From Torymus aiolomorphi (Eukaryota > Arthropoda > Insecta > Hymenoptera > Torymidae), in contig CM070875.1 in the NCBI GenBank assembly GCA_036365515.1, positions 101,849,128 through 101,913,127 on the forward strand: a stretch of DNA of 64,000 nt. The letters run 5' to 3'. Every line of letters starts with the position of its first letter. Position 1 is the first letter of the stretch. Below are positions 31,312-43,234 of the stretch, piece by piece. The notes under the pieces were generated by a model that was not told the DNA's origin, made no database searches, and saw nothing but the letters and a program-made list of their open reading frames with translations. A program made the position numbers and the translations under genes.

Positions 31312-32083
31312 TTGGACGTCGCAGGCTCACTGTGGCGATCGTGGCCAGATTTTATAATGGCCATAACGCACATGTATGGCGGGGACAGGGGACACCAGCA
31401 GCGCGTCATGGCGGAAACAAAAGTGGTAAATTTACAAGCCATGATCCTAAAGTTGGTTCCGGTGCCTAGCATCGCTCAACAGTTAGACATGTTGCACCGG
31501 AACATGCGGCCAGAACTGCAAAAGATGGTTATGCGAAATCAAATTACGGATTACCGAGGACTCCTGGACCTGGCCCGGGAAGCCGAATTAGCGCTCGCGG
31601 CAGATAAGGTGTATCACTCGCCACCACGAGCGCACGTACATGCCAGAATTTGCCTACGTGCCAACTGAGCCGTCCACAGATCAGGGGAAAAAGCAGAGTC
31701 CAAGTGTGGCGGCAATGGGGCACCAACAGCACGAGCTTCGAGAGAGCCTCGAGGCTATGTTCCATCGGGTCATGGGCGAATGCTTATCGGCCTTGACAAA
31801 GAAAGGCACCGACGAGAACAAAGGGCAAAAGCCTAGCCCACCGCCAACCAGAAAATCTAAGAAGAAGGGTAACTGGGAAAATAGGCGGCAGGAGGGCGGG
31901 CAAATTACAAACCAGCCTAGTGGGGGTAGTAGCTCGACCCACCAGGCTAGGCCGCAAAGTCCAAGAAATAACGGACCTCTACAAAGGCAAGAGTACCGGA
32001 GGGAACCCGGATATGAGCAAAAGGGAGGCAATAAGCCCAATGCTGCCGGAAACCAACAGGGAAACGGCCAGGGGGGCAGGTAA
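31312..32083 (+). pseudogene. Gypsy gag, C-terminal part
   Basis: The capsid C-terminal region (LDMLHRNMRPELQKMV, YRGLLDLAREAELAL) lies in one frame to about 31625, then a one-base shift leads to 31640-32083. That part is Gln/Gly/Lys-rich, nucleocapsid-like but without a clear zinc knuckle, and ends at TAA 32081-32083. The N-terminal half is missing at the junction with the inverted fragment. Gag forms the particle. Confidence 0.65.
32071..32077 (+). promoter_or_regulatory. candidate -1 ribosomal frameshift site
   Basis: G GGG GGC in gag phase, one codon before the gag stop. The pol frame is -1 relative to gag and is open across this point, so a slip here would give Gag-Pol. Inferred from phase and heptamer form only. 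Confidence 0.45.
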
Positions 32084-34164
32084 ACACGACCACATACCCG
32101 CCCCCAGCTCTCTCACCAGAGACCGAGGGTAACTCGGTCCAATCGTCTGCAGTGGAGAGCGAAGAAGTGCCCGTGATTCAACCGAATGAAGTCAACCACG
32201 AAACTTGCTCGCGATGGTGGCTTCAAATAGGTGTAGCCGGCTACAGGCTACGAGCACTCTTCGATACAGGAGCTTCCTGGACTGGGATGAATTCTATAGG
32301 CCAACAGCTCGCTACGACCTGTGGAAAAGAGTTAATCCCAGCTAGCGGCCTAACGGCACGGGTGGCAAACGGGCAAAGCATAGCAGTGGATGGCTATGTG
32401 TATCTGCCCATGATCGTGGCTGGCGTGTGCAAAGAAGTGCGCGACGCAATAATGCCAGATCTAGATACGGAGTGCTACTTGGGGGTAAACTTCATTAAGA
32501 AGTATAGCGCTGTCTTAGACCCCACAGATAACACGCTGCATCTCAAGGATGACGATGCAAGCGTAAAGTTAGAAGTAGCCGCCATAACCGCAAACAACAC
32601 CGTGTCCGTATCAGCTATAGGGTTGGCGGACCCAACAGAAGAACAGCGCAAAGAGGTAGAAGCTTTAGTAGCTCAGCTGATCGGTAGCAGCCTGGCATCA
32701 CTAGGGTGTACTTCGTGGATCGAGCATGCAATAGACGTCGGATCTACAAGACCCATTAAACAGAAGTACTACCCTGTATCTCAGAAACTCGAGGAAGAGA
32801 TGCACAAACAGGTGGAGGAAATGCTAGTCGCGGGAATAATAGAACCCTCGACAAGTGGGTGGTCAAGTCCAGTGGCAATGGTACGCAAGTCAAACGGGAA
32901 GTTCCGTTTCTGCGTGGACTTCAGAAAAGTGAACGCAGCGTCAAGGCCAGACGCGTACCCGTTACCATACATGGAAAGCATCTTGCGCAAACTGCAGAAA
33001 GCGCGATACATCTCCACGTTGGATTTAAGCAGTGCGTACCACCAGATACCACTTAGTCCGGAGTCCAAAGAGACTACGGCCTTCACCGTGCCAGGCAAAG
33101 GGTTTTTCCAATTTACGAGAATGCCCTACGGTCTTTCGTATGCCGGAGCGTCCTTCCAGAGGCTGATTGACAAAGTCATCGGCCCCGAACTCGAACCTTT
33201 TGCTTACTCGTATCTCAACGATATAATAATAGTCACAGAGACATTCGAGGAGCATAAGGAGGTTCTAAAAAGAGTTCTGGACAGGATACAGGACGCGGGC
33301 CTCACAATAAATCGCGAGAAGAGCGTCTTCTGTCGCGATGAGGTCCAATATCTCGGGGTCATAGTAAATAGAGATGGTTTTAAGCCAGACCCCGAGAAAA
33401 TAAAGCCCATTATGGAGTATCCGGTACCGAAAAACCTCCGTCAGCTGAGACGCTTCTTAGGAATGGCCTCGTGGTATAGAAAGTTTTTATCGAACATCGC
33501 CACAATTGCTGAACCACTGACCGAATTAACGAAAAAGGATCGGAAATATGAGTGGTCAACGGCACAAGCAGAGGCCTTCCAAATGCTAAAAGCGCTAGTA
33601 GCTTCAGCACCGACTCTACACAGACCGGTATCTAACGCGCAGTTCGTGGTGCAAACTGACGCGAGCGATACAGGTCTGGGAGCGGTGCTATACCTAATAA
33701 TTGACGGCGATGAAAGAGTCCTAGAGTTCGCGAGTCGAACTCTGAGCGCAGCCAAGAGGAATTATAGCGTGACGGAACGAGAATGTCTAGCAATTCTCTG
33801 GGCAATCAAAAAGTTCCGTTCGTATATAGAGGCCTATGACTTCAAGGTTATCACGGACCATAGCAGCTTGAAGTGGCTCCGTGACCTCCAAAACCCGACC
33901 GACAGGTTAGCTAGGTGGGCTTTGGAGCTGCAGAACCACAGTTTCACGGTCGAACATCGAAAGGGCTCGTTGAGCAATGTCCCAGATGCCCTTTCACGGA
34001 TGTTCGAGGAAGAAGAGCCAGCGGTCTCCGCGTTAGAGCTCGAGCGCGATACAAACGACCATTGGTACCTCAAGATCGTGAAAGAGGTTCAACAGCAGCC
34101 GCGAGACTTCCCCACGTTCAAGCTGGCGGGGGGGGGGGGAGAGACTGTACAAGTACAACCCTAA
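32084..34164 (+). pseudogene. Gypsy pol: protease, reverse transcriptase, RNase H
   Basis: Open for 670 codons from ATG 32152, and open upstream to the gag end. Aspartic protease LFDTGASWTGM near 32260. RT: FRFCVDFRKVNA near 32905, STLDLSSAYHQI near 33015, FTRMPYGLSYAGASFQRL near 33112, and YSYLNDIII near 33207, where the usual second-last Asp pair reads Asn-Asp. Connection region LRRFLGMASWYRKF; RNase H VQTDASDTGLGAVL near 33652, RNYSVTERECLAILW and ITDHSSLKWL. The frame runs into a ten-G run near 34129-34139 and then stops at 34162; the integrase continues in another frame. The catalytic Asn would abolish polymerase activity. Confidence 0.92.
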
Positions 34165-35542
34165 TGAAGTCATAGACGAACCTCTCGGCGACGACGATGC
34201 ATGGAAGTTAGCAGTTCCTCACGAAAAGCGACGCGAAGTACTGAGAGAATGCCATAACTTTCCAACTGCTGGGCACTTGGGCCGCGAGAAAACTCTAGAG
34301 AGAGTAAGGCGGAAGTATTATTGGCCACACATGTCTCGAGATCTGGCCAGATACGTGAACCAGTGCCAAATTTGCCAGCAGTGCAAAGTTGAACAGCGCG
34401 CTCCAGCAGGATTCATGGGACGTCGTATAACACAGCGTCCATGGCAAATCGTGGCCAGCGACATTATGGGACCCCTCCCTAAAACCAAGCACCGCCACGA
34501 ATACATTCTCATCTTCCAGGACCTGTTCACACGCTGGATCGAAGTAATTCCGATAAAAAGGGCAGATGGCAAATCGGTGATAAAAAAGCTCAACGAACGA
34601 GTATGTCTGCAGTTCGGAGTCCCCGAGGTGTTTCTCTCCGATAATGGGACTGAATTTAAGAATGCACCCTTAGAGGCATTCTTAAAGGAGAGAAACGTGC
34701 ATCACACGTTTACACCACCATATCACCCTCAAGCCAATCCCGTCGAACGTGTGAACCGAACGGTGAAGACCATGATCATATCTTACGCTGAGGAGAATCA
34801 CCGGTCCTGGGATGAGCATCTGAACGAGCTGGCGTTCGCGTATAATACGGCACAACACAGCTCTACCAAGATAAGTCCTGCCATGCTCATTTGCGGCCGA
34901 CAGCCTGACACACCGAAGACACTAAGGCGGGAGGAAGACAGGTTAGCCGAAGAGCAAGGGCAGCAAGAGGCGATAAATAATTGGGTGGCGCGCATGGACA
35001 AGCTCCGCGAATTGCACGTTCGGGCGGCGGCCGACGCGTAAGCGGAGCAGGCGGGACAAGCCAATTATTATGACGCTCATCGTCGACCTCCAGAATTCTG
35101 TCTAGGCGATCGTGTATGGAGAGAGAATAAGATACTATCCTCAGCAGCTGAGGGGATTTCTGCCAAATTAGCCCCGAAGTACGCGGGGCCCTACACGATT
35201 GTGAATATTCTAGGCGAAAACACCTATGAGATCCAAGGTGATGATGGTCGAACGATCAGTCCCGTACATGCGCAGCAACTCAAGCGATACGTCTCCGCAG
35301 AAGAGCCCAAAAACTACTTGGACAAAAGTAGTCAAGAAGTAGCCCAGTCGCTACCACCGAGGGACTCTTCAGCCGAATGTAACGTGCCAGCCGGCAACAG
35401 AGTTAGCCAGGGGAATGTACAGCCGCGGGCCACGGCTAAGAGACGCGGTCCACCTCGTAAGACCGCGCTGTTAGTTAGGCCAGGAAAGTGTGCGAGCGAC
35501 GGCCGACCTACGCGTGCGGTTGGTCTAACAGAGTCCAAGTGA
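34140..35542 (+). pseudogene. Gypsy integrase, one stop
   Basis: In the frame reached after the G run. HHCC zinc domain: HNFPTAGHL with CQICQQCK near 34258-34390. Catalytic core: D in VASDIMGPL near 34455, D in LSDNGTEF near 34637, E in NPVERVNRT near 34738. An in-frame TAA at 35039-35041 is followed by the rest of the C-terminal domain (GDRVWREN, KLAPKYAGPYTI) and a basic tail to 35540. Inserts cDNA into the genome. Otherwise intact. Confidence 0.9.
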
Positions 35543-35742
35543 GGCCCAGGGAGGCCAAAGGGCTCGAAGAAGAAGCCTGCACCTGCCGATGTCGGGCCAA
35601 TTAGCCCCCGTCGAACCCGAGCGTTCGAAAAGCGCTAACTGTGTCGTCCAGAAATTGTGCCGTCCGTACTAACCCGTGTTCGTCCTTGTTTTCCGATCCT
35701 CAGTCTCACCAATCTCCGGGGTCAATTTACCTGTTGCAGGAT

Positions 35743-36740
35743 ATGCAGGGCCTGACTCCAGAAATAGTAGAGACGGCGAAGAAGGTGATAGCTGGATTAA
35801 TCCAGTGCAACCCTGACCCCGCTGTCATTGACTTCCTGGAACAGGTAGTGGAGGGCATAGTCGTGGTGACACAGGCACCACCGCCAGTGGAAGAGCCCTC
35901 CACACTTGTCATAGAGGAGTTAGAGGCGCCGGAACCAAGAAGGGGACCTTCGGGACCAACCGACGCAGGCGTTGGCCCGTCCCCGCTCCGGCGACCTCAT
36001 CCTCCGAAGGAGCAGCGGGAGAAGAGCGGGGCTCGGCCAGAAGAAGCACCAGTCTAGCCGATTGGTGCCGGCCGAGTTCCCGAAGAGGTAGCGGCTCGAG
36101 CCCATCATTGTGCGCCGGACGTTGACGCCGGCGCGGCTCGGGCCGCACAAGGAAAAGAAGGAGATGCTCCGACCCAGGCCCCAAAAGGAGCACCGACCGA
36201 TGGAGTCGGTGTGGCCTGGGTCCCGGTGGAGCAGGCACTAGAGGAGACGCGGCGCCTCAGCAAGTCCTCGCGCGCTGCGGAGGACGCTGCCCTGGCCGCA
36301 CTGGAGGATTTTCTCCAGTGCCACGGTGAGGCCGGTGAGCGGCAAGCCGGTAAATGGGTCGGAATGGCCCAAGGCCGGCGAGAAGAGCTCGCGGCCGCCG
36401 CAGAGGCCAGGGCCGCCAGGCTGCGCCGCGCCGCCTTGCAGAAGGAGGAGGAGGCTCGTCTGGCACGTGCGCAGGAGCGCATGGAAGAGGCCAGGCGAGC
36501 CAGGAAAAAGGCGAAGGAGGCGGCGCGTCGGGCCAAGGAGGAGGCCCAGCGTCGTCTCCTACGAGAAGAGGAGCGCCTCCAAAGGGCGCTCGAAGAGGAG
36601 AAGGCGGCCCGGGAGACGTTAAATGCACAGGCGCTTCCCCGGTGCTTCATGTGTGGCAAGCTTGGGGTAAAGAAGTCGAATTACTGCCCCAACCAAGCTC
36701 GCCACAAGGGGCGCCGGACTTACTCCCGGGCCAGCTGTAG
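35743..36740 (+). pseudogene. Gypsy third ORF: spliced coiled-coil protein with C-terminal Cys motif, one stop
   Basis: Follows an acceptor (ATTTACCTGTTGCAG at 35739), then ATG at 35743. The acidic/proline-rich N-terminal domain (EIVETAKKVIAGLI, VIDFLEQVVEGIVVV) is followed by in-frame TAG at 36055-36057. The same frame continues with LEETRRLSKSSRAAEDAALA, about 100 residues of Glu/Arg/Ala coiled coil, then CFMCGKLGVKKSNYC and a basic end near 36740. No signal peptide or transmembrane segment, so it is not an envelope protein although it sits where env would. Similarity to the minus-strand fragment at 30432-31264 shows it is a conserved part of this element family. Function unknown; nucleic-acid binding is plausible. 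Confidence 0.65.
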
Positions 36741-37973
36741 AGGACTGAGCCCCGAAGTGTTTCTTTTTTTTGTTTTTTATTTAATAAAAATTAAAAAAAA
36801 AAAGATAATGGGTGACTCCGATTCTTATACTTCCCTTGTCCAAAATTCCTTCCCGAAAGGCTCCACCGAATTAACCTTATTTTCAGGTACGACGACGGCC
36901 ATGGATTGCAGAGCTGCTCGCGGTTAGGTGCTGCTGAGTTAGATAATTCGAGATTCGAATTACCCGCGCCGAGCAGGCATGCTCACCGGGGGCGCGAGCG
37001 CTCGAGCATCCTGACTGGATTAGAACGGTCTCGCGACGCGTAATATGCCCGTCGCGTACCCGCGAAGCTGCTACGGCTTTATAGGATTCACGGCAGCCAT
37101 CTCCGTGTCTACCATAGCGCGTAAAACATCTCCTCCGTGTCTCTCCTGAGTTTACTTGTCCGCGCCGTCCTATCTTTCTTTGTGAGACCCCGCGAATGTA
37201 GTGGAGGCGCCGCATATAGTGTACGTGTGAAAGAGAGACAGAGAGAGAGAGCGATCCCGAGTCGCGTGACCCGCACGAGACTGCGAGCGACGACCCAATA
37301 CAGCTAGCAAAAGAGAGAGAGAGAAAGAGAGCGCAACTGCTGTGCGAGCGACAGGGAGCGGGAGAGAGTCGAGTGCACCGGCTGCTCCTTCCTAACGTAA
37401 GTTTTCTACTCTCCTCTCGCGGGTTTATTGTAAAGGCTCGCACGAAAATCGCCCCGTGCAAGCTTTCTGTGCCGTGTACGTGCGGGTGTGTGTCCGCCCG
37501 CCGTACTTTAACACCGCGCACGAAATTAGCAGCTTCGCCGCGCGCCGTGTAGTTCGCGCGTTTGAATATTAACGGTCGCGCGCCAACTAACTCATAATTG
37601 TTCTAATCAGCACGTGCGTTGTGCTTGTAGTGATTAGTGATTTTAAATATACTGTGATATCTAGTTACTCGTCGCGTTGTTCATTACAACCTGTCCTTCT
37701 CCCGGATACCGCCGCGTCCGCGGGAAAATGACTCCGCCGGTCGTTTTCATATCTGAGCATAGCGGCCGCGCGTTTTACTCTTCGAGCGCGCGCTTTTCAC
37801 TGAGCGATCCAATTAGTTGGAAAGCGAAGTTCGTGTGCGATCTTCGCGTTGTTTTCGGGATTCCAGGGGCATATCCCCGGGTAAGTCATTTTAGTCTGAC
37901 ACCCGCGGCACCGTATTCTAGGGCATCGCTGGCCTGTGGCTTATTGGGATTTTTCCCCACTAGCCATCCCGTT

Positions 37974-37976
<3 letters not shown>
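36741..37976 (+). other. probable 3' LTR or leader of the Gypsy element
   Basis: Starts about TGTAGAGGACTGAG (36736) and ends about CCCGTTACA (37976), just before an AT repeat. GC-rich, with GA tracts at 37226-37335, donor-like AACGTAAGTTTTC near 37395 and GGGTAAGTC near 37878. No second copy in the window, so the LTR call is weak. A 138-codon frame at 37677-38087 ends in poly-YI and is unlikely to be real. Confidence 0.35.

Positions 37977-38046
<70 letters not shown>
37977..38046. repeat. (AT)n microsatellite
   Basis: About 70 bp of AT. Similar blocks at 38251-38325 and 38531-38618. Confidence 0.95.
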
Positions 38047-38050
<4 letters not shown>

Positions 38051-38245
38051 GTTTTATGTTAGTTTCCAGGACATTCCAGATGTTTAACGTTGGTTTTGGG
38101 GACATTTGTTAGTTTTGGGGACAGTCCCTGAATCTACATATGTTTAACGTCAGTTTTGAGGACATCGGCCCCCATAAGAGACATTATTTCTTTAATCACG
38201 TATAGGTATACAGTAACACGGGGTCCTGGGAACTAACGTTATACA

Positions 38246-38250
<5 letters not shown>
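38047..38250. repeat. variable-word cassette A2
   Basis: Almost the same sequence as A1 (24579-24785), 13 kb away, with core ATTATTTCTTTAATCA at 38182-38197. Flanked by AT blocks like the rest. Confidence 0.88.
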
Positions 38251-38321
<71 letters not shown>

Positions 38322-38325
38322 TATG

Positions 38326-38530
38326 AAACGCTAGTTATGCAGACACTTTCCGAAATTTAAATAGACTTATGCAGACAGAGACCGACTTATGCAGACGTCA
38401 GCATAAGTAGAGAGATTATTTCTTTAGTCACGCTAGACTTGTGCAGACACTTGTATAAACCGTACTACACTTATGCAGACAGGTCACGTGGTCTTATACA
38501 TTGGTGTCAGCATAAGTCCATGTTTATATG
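38326..38530. repeat. variable-word cassette C2 (word ACTTATGCAGACA)
   Basis: Core ATTATTTCTTTAGTCA at 38415-38430. Words: AGTTATGCAGACA, ACTTATGCAGACA (three times), ACTTGTGCAGACA, and inverted GTCAGCATAAGTCC near the right end. Related word to C1 but consistently GCAGAC, where C1 mostly has GCGGAC. Confidence 0.86.
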
Positions 38531-38619
<89 letters not shown>

Positions 38620-38854
38620 TAAGGGGTACCCCTACTCCCTTGATTGGAATTTAGAAATTAAAATGTAATCTTAAATTAGACGATGGTTTCTATTTTTCCA
38701 CACCACCGAATGGGTTACGTAGGACGGCGCGTCTTTTTTTGTTTATTCATCAAATTTCATATGTCATATTGTAGCTATTATAAATTTGGAATATATTATG
38801 TATTTTTTGTATCGCAAGCACGATTTTCGCGTTTTTTGAACCTATTAGTAGAGC

Positions 38855-38990
38855 TGAAAGCGATCGTTTGTCGACCAGCCGGCGGTAAAAACTGAAAAGC
38901 GCCCGCTTGTCGACGTAGCAGACGGTAAAAATCGAAAAGCGCCCGCTGCTCGCAGTAGCGGAAGGTAAAAATCGAAAAGCGCCCGCTGTC
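38855..38990. repeat. three tandem units of about 46 bp
   Basis: Units contain GGTAAAAATCGAAAAGCGCC followed by a variable CGCT part. The rest of 38619-39310 has no recognised feature. Confidence 0.75.
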
Positions 38991-39317
38991 GTTTTTGATT
39001 GGAGTTTACAAGATTGTTTAAGAAAATCATCGATATTTTGAAAAAACGAAAAAATCTATAGTTTCGGTACAAAAAATATGATGTACACCAAGGGCTAAGT
39101 GGGCTTTTTGACCTCGTTTGGTTGCAGTACTCGCAACCCCACACTCGGTCTAAAAAGACTCACTTTATGCCCTGGGCATACAATATACTATTAGGTTATA
39201 ATACAATTTACAAAAGTATAAGATAAAACATTTTGATTCTTAAAAATATATTTTTAAACATGAGTATTATAAACAAAACAGTGGTATCCCCAGGAGGTCT
39301 AATCCGCTGAAATTATT

Positions 39318-39372
39318 TATAAGAGAGACAGAGAGAGAGAGAGACAGAGAGACAGAGGGAGAGAGACAGAGA

Positions 39373-39422
<50 letters not shown>

Positions 39423-39424
39423 GA
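39318..39424. repeat. (GA)n microsatellite with CA interruptions
   Basis: About 105 bp of GAGAGACA type. Confidence 0.93.
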
Positions 39425-39449
39425 GGTTTCATTCACAGTCATCCAGGAC

Positions 39450-41575
39450 TTCTTTCCAACTATATTTTCAATTTCTGATGACTTCTCTAATTCGTTTTAA
39501 TGTATATATTTTTTGGATTTTTACATCTTGACAAAACTACGTATAATTGACCATGGAAAAATAATGGTCTTTTGACACATAATCATACATAAACAAAGCT
39601 TTATCCTTATGATTTATTAATAGTCATACAGAAAGCTTAAGTGATAGGGAATTGTTTTCTATAGAGAATGAATGGTAAGGAGAAAGATTCACCTGCATTT
39701 AATGTAATTCTAGGATTGAAAACTTTTTTATCTATTCTTTCTCCTGTAATAATTTCTGCCTCTATATTATATTCAAATAATTTTGTAATTTTAAGCCTAA
39801 TACCATTGCACAAGCCATCATTCATACTCAAATTTCTAATTAACATAACTATTGCATTTACTTTTAACTTTAATTCATGAGGAGGAAGATCTTCTTTAAC
39901 TTTATTTAAAGTTTCTATTGGGAAATTTGGTGAATATTATCATCAGTTTGATCTACTCCTTTATGTGTAGCATAGTCAATACTGTGATATGTTTTTTCTT
40001 TATCACTTAATAATCCTAATATTTTGTTATTCTAATATATAATGTTATTATTGTGAGGAGCTAAAATAACACGATCATAGTTATTATTTTGATTAATATC
40101 TTTATAAATTTTCAGACAAACATCTTTTGTTTTCCAATTGACAGGTATTATAAAAAGATTTATTTCTCCTTCATCGATTTGTAGTAACAATTTTGAGAAA
40201 TTACTATTTATTGATCGTACGTTTTTATATAATTTAAAAATTTTAAGGTAAAACCATAAATCAGAATAATTTATAGATTCTGCAATAATTGTACTTCTAA
40301 AACTATTTTTCATTACTGGTAAAATTTGCCGAAAATCTCCACCTAAAATTATAAGTTTTCCTGCAAATGATAAGTCGTTCGTACATACATCTTTCAAAGT
40401 TTTATCAATAATTTCTAAAGCTTTCTTAGGAATCATGTATGTCTCATCCCAAATAGTAACTTCGACTTCGCGTAATTTTTTTTTATCTGATTCTAATTTT
40501 AAAAACAAACTTTCAATATTATTGAGATCTAATGGTAATCTAAATGTTCTATGAGCCGTCATTCCTTTGGGTAACAAAACAGAGGCTATACCAGTCCATG
40601 CCATTGATAAAAATAATTTTATTTGTATTGTGTAACAATTGTTATAAAATTAGTTTCTGGTCCTTATTCAGTTGTTTGAAAATATCATCAAAAATTTTAC
40701 TACTACCCAAAACATCATCATTATTGCAAAAAACATTTATTATTTTAAGAGGGTTAGGCTCCGGTAAACGAAATATTTTACAAGACACATTTTCTAATAA
40801 TAATATGTCATTTATATTATTCAATGCTTGATTTTCTTTATTTTCCTTAAAATCTTTGCAGAAATAATTATTAAATTTTTCCCATATATTATTTCCTTGA
40901 TAGTTTTCTGCTAAAATGAACCACGCAAAAAACTTACGTAATTGAGAAGGTAGCATAATGCGACATGCTTCTTCAAATATATTAAAAATTAGAGAGTCAT
41001 CTTGAATTAAAACTATGGAAATCGCAGTTTCTTTATATGTTCGTAGGTTATATCTTTATGTGTACATAAATCGGTAAATGATGTAGCACCTTTCACGCGA
41101 TTAAAAATTAATTTCAAAAAAATCTTTTTGAATCTTTAGAAGATACAACGTGTAAACGTCCAATAGCGTAATTTTTTTTTCTCATTTGCGTTTAATCCAA
41201 GGTTTTGTCAAGTCAGATTTGTAATATTGTGGAATGTTAATATATTTTATGTTATTAGCAAATTTATCTTTTTGATTCAAATCAAACCATGCTGTTAACG
41301 TTGTTTTGCAATTATCAAGGGCTTTTAATTCCTTATTCTCTTCGAAAATTATTCTTTGCTGATTTTCTGTATGAACTGCAAGACGTATTACAGTATGATT
41401 TCTTCCACATAAAGGGAATTCCTGCAAACGCCATGCTGCTTCCATTGGACTTAAATATCTACCGTCAATATATTCTGTTATTTCATCGTACACTGAGTGA
41501 TCATTACTATCATAATCTTTCTTGAGTTTACAAAATGGTCTTTCGCTGCCTTTGTGAATGTAATCGAAAATTACT
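39450..41575 (-). pseudogene. Helitron Rep-helicase relic (PIF1-type helicase part)
   Basis: Fragments in order on the minus strand: region ahead of the helicase (HSVYDEITEYIDGRYLSPME, HTVIRLAVH; 41560-41182), a middle part (MLPSQLRKFFAWF; 40956-40642), helicase with Walker-B-like VTIWDETYMIPK and LIILGGDFRQILPV (40604-40032), and the C-terminal block LIRNLSMNDGLCNGIRL to LPFILYRKQFPI plus FFHGQLYVVLSRCKNP (39846-39500). Several frameshifts and stops separate them, the P-loop is lost, and the Rep nuclease is absent. Helitrons move by rolling-circle replication; this copy cannot. Confidence 0.85.
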
Positions 41576-43109
41576 TAATACTTTGAATACAAGCACAATA
41601 CTCAACATTTATATGACATCTATATTTTTTCAAAAGAAATTTATTATATGGAACTACCATAGAGTTATTTGAGTATTTCTCTGGAACTTTTAACTTTTAA
41701 CTAAATAGAAATTTCAAAATTTAATGTTGAGGCACATACACAAAACTCACTTCTTTCTGTTTTAGGTACCCCAAATAACAATAAAAAGGGTCAGTTCCTC
41801 AGTTTTAAACATAGTTTTTTTATTTCGTATGCTTATGCACGTACGAGTAAGCGTGAGCAAATGCATGTAAAACTGCCTTACAATCGCTTTCTTTTTTGAT
41901 TTTTTTTTTAAATAAACCAAAATTTCGTTAGACACCCAGTGAATTTTTTTGAGAAATTGTGTGTAGTAAAAAGAGCTATACTTACATTAGAGGTATATAC
42001 TGTTGTTTACGTGTGCCACCAAAAAATGATAATTTTTTAGGCGAGGGGCGCATCGACACCGTGTTATTTAGTAGATCGTACATTACTTTCCATAAGAGGC
42101 ACACTTATAACAAAAGTCGCCTTTTGTTCGTCTCTCCAAGACGAGTAATTTACGCTCCAGAAAATTAAAAAAACACAATAGTTATTTTTTTTAATCGACA
42201 AATAAAGTTTATTTCTGATTTTTACCAAAATGCAGTGTCGCAGAGATAATGCTATGCTCTTTTTTTTTAAACGTAGGCACATTCAATCCGACAACATATT
42301 TTTCAATACTAAACAAAGGATGATATCTTAAGAAAGTTAGTAAAGCATTTATAAAATAGTTATTTTTTTTATTGATGTAAAAAGGATGAAAATTTCCTAC
42401 GGTTCGCATGCAAAACCTCTAAATTTAGACCTTTTCAGATTTCCGACAGAGCTTATTCTTGTTTAAAAGTGAGTACTATATACTGGAACATGTTACTGAA
42501 AGTGGACTTTATAAATATTTGCTTGACTTTGATAGCTAAATATCTTAGAACCATAAGATATGTTACAGTACGGTAAAATTTAAAAGTTCTAGAGAATTGC
42601 TCATTTACTGGAACAATTTTTTCGTTTGCTATCATTCGATTTTCAGAAATATTATTTATTCGTTTATATTGAGGATAGCAATTTTTTTTAAACGATGTGA
42701 ATGATTGGAAATGTTTTGGAAAATTTTGTTTACATACGCCTTTATTTTTACTATAACAGGGAGAGCTTTCAGTATCTGGTCCGTGCAAGATATGTTTTAT
42801 AACTAATTTTTGGAAGAAGAAAAAGATTTTTCTCTATTCCTCGGGCGAAAATACGCGTTTTCGCGGTTTGTTTACACTAGAAGAAGAAGTACTTTTGCCC
42901 ACTGCGTGCGTCACTTGTTTCACGCGCGGCCGAAAGCTCTGTGAGCAATGTTTTGAATAGCCTAACCCCATATACGATACAGCGGATTGTGACTTTGCCG
43001 CGCGGAAGTCGCGAAAGTGTGCGACTTCGGCGCGGAACTGTCTCGCATCGGGAGCGTGGTGCTCTCAAGAAGGATGGTCTACTATGAATTCATGTTTATT
43101 TATTTGGAA

Positions 43110-43114
<5 letters not shown>
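41576..43114. other. no recognised feature
   Basis: AT-rich to 42850, then a GC-richer stretch near 42860-43060. Small frames only; none looks like a protein. Confidence 0.5.
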
Positions 43115-43170
<56 letters not shown>

Positions 43171-43192
43171 ATCTCTCTTTATCTCTCTCCAT
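43115..43192. repeat. (CT)n microsatellite
   Basis: About 55 bp of CT plus a degenerate tail, just before the Copia LTR. Confidence 0.93.
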
Positions 43193-43234
43193 TTTAGCCT
43201 ATTGGCGGAACATTATGATATTCGTATAAGTATT

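Larger units (their letters stand above)
31312..36740 (+). mobile_element. Gypsy-type LTR retrotransposon, 5'-truncated
   Basis: Order gag, protease, RT, RNase H, integrase, then a third ORF. The 5' LTR and start of gag are replaced by an inverted fragment of a related copy. A 3' LTR probably begins near 36736 but there is no second LTR in the window to prove its limits. Coding damage is light: about two frameshifts, two stops and one catalytic substitution. Confidence 0.85.

Noticed and set aside
30210..31469. Many long frames on both strands in the GC-rich stretch
   Set aside because: High GC removes stops. Only the minus-strand coiled-coil series has a homologue (35743-36740).
36105..36659. 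Minus-strand Ala/Ser-rich frame opposite the Gypsy third ORF
   Set aside because: Mirror of the Glu/Arg coiled-coil coding on the plus strand.
38880..38960. CTGAAAAGCGCC blocks resembling stem-loops
   Set aside because: No complementary stem; part of a 46-bp tandem repeat.
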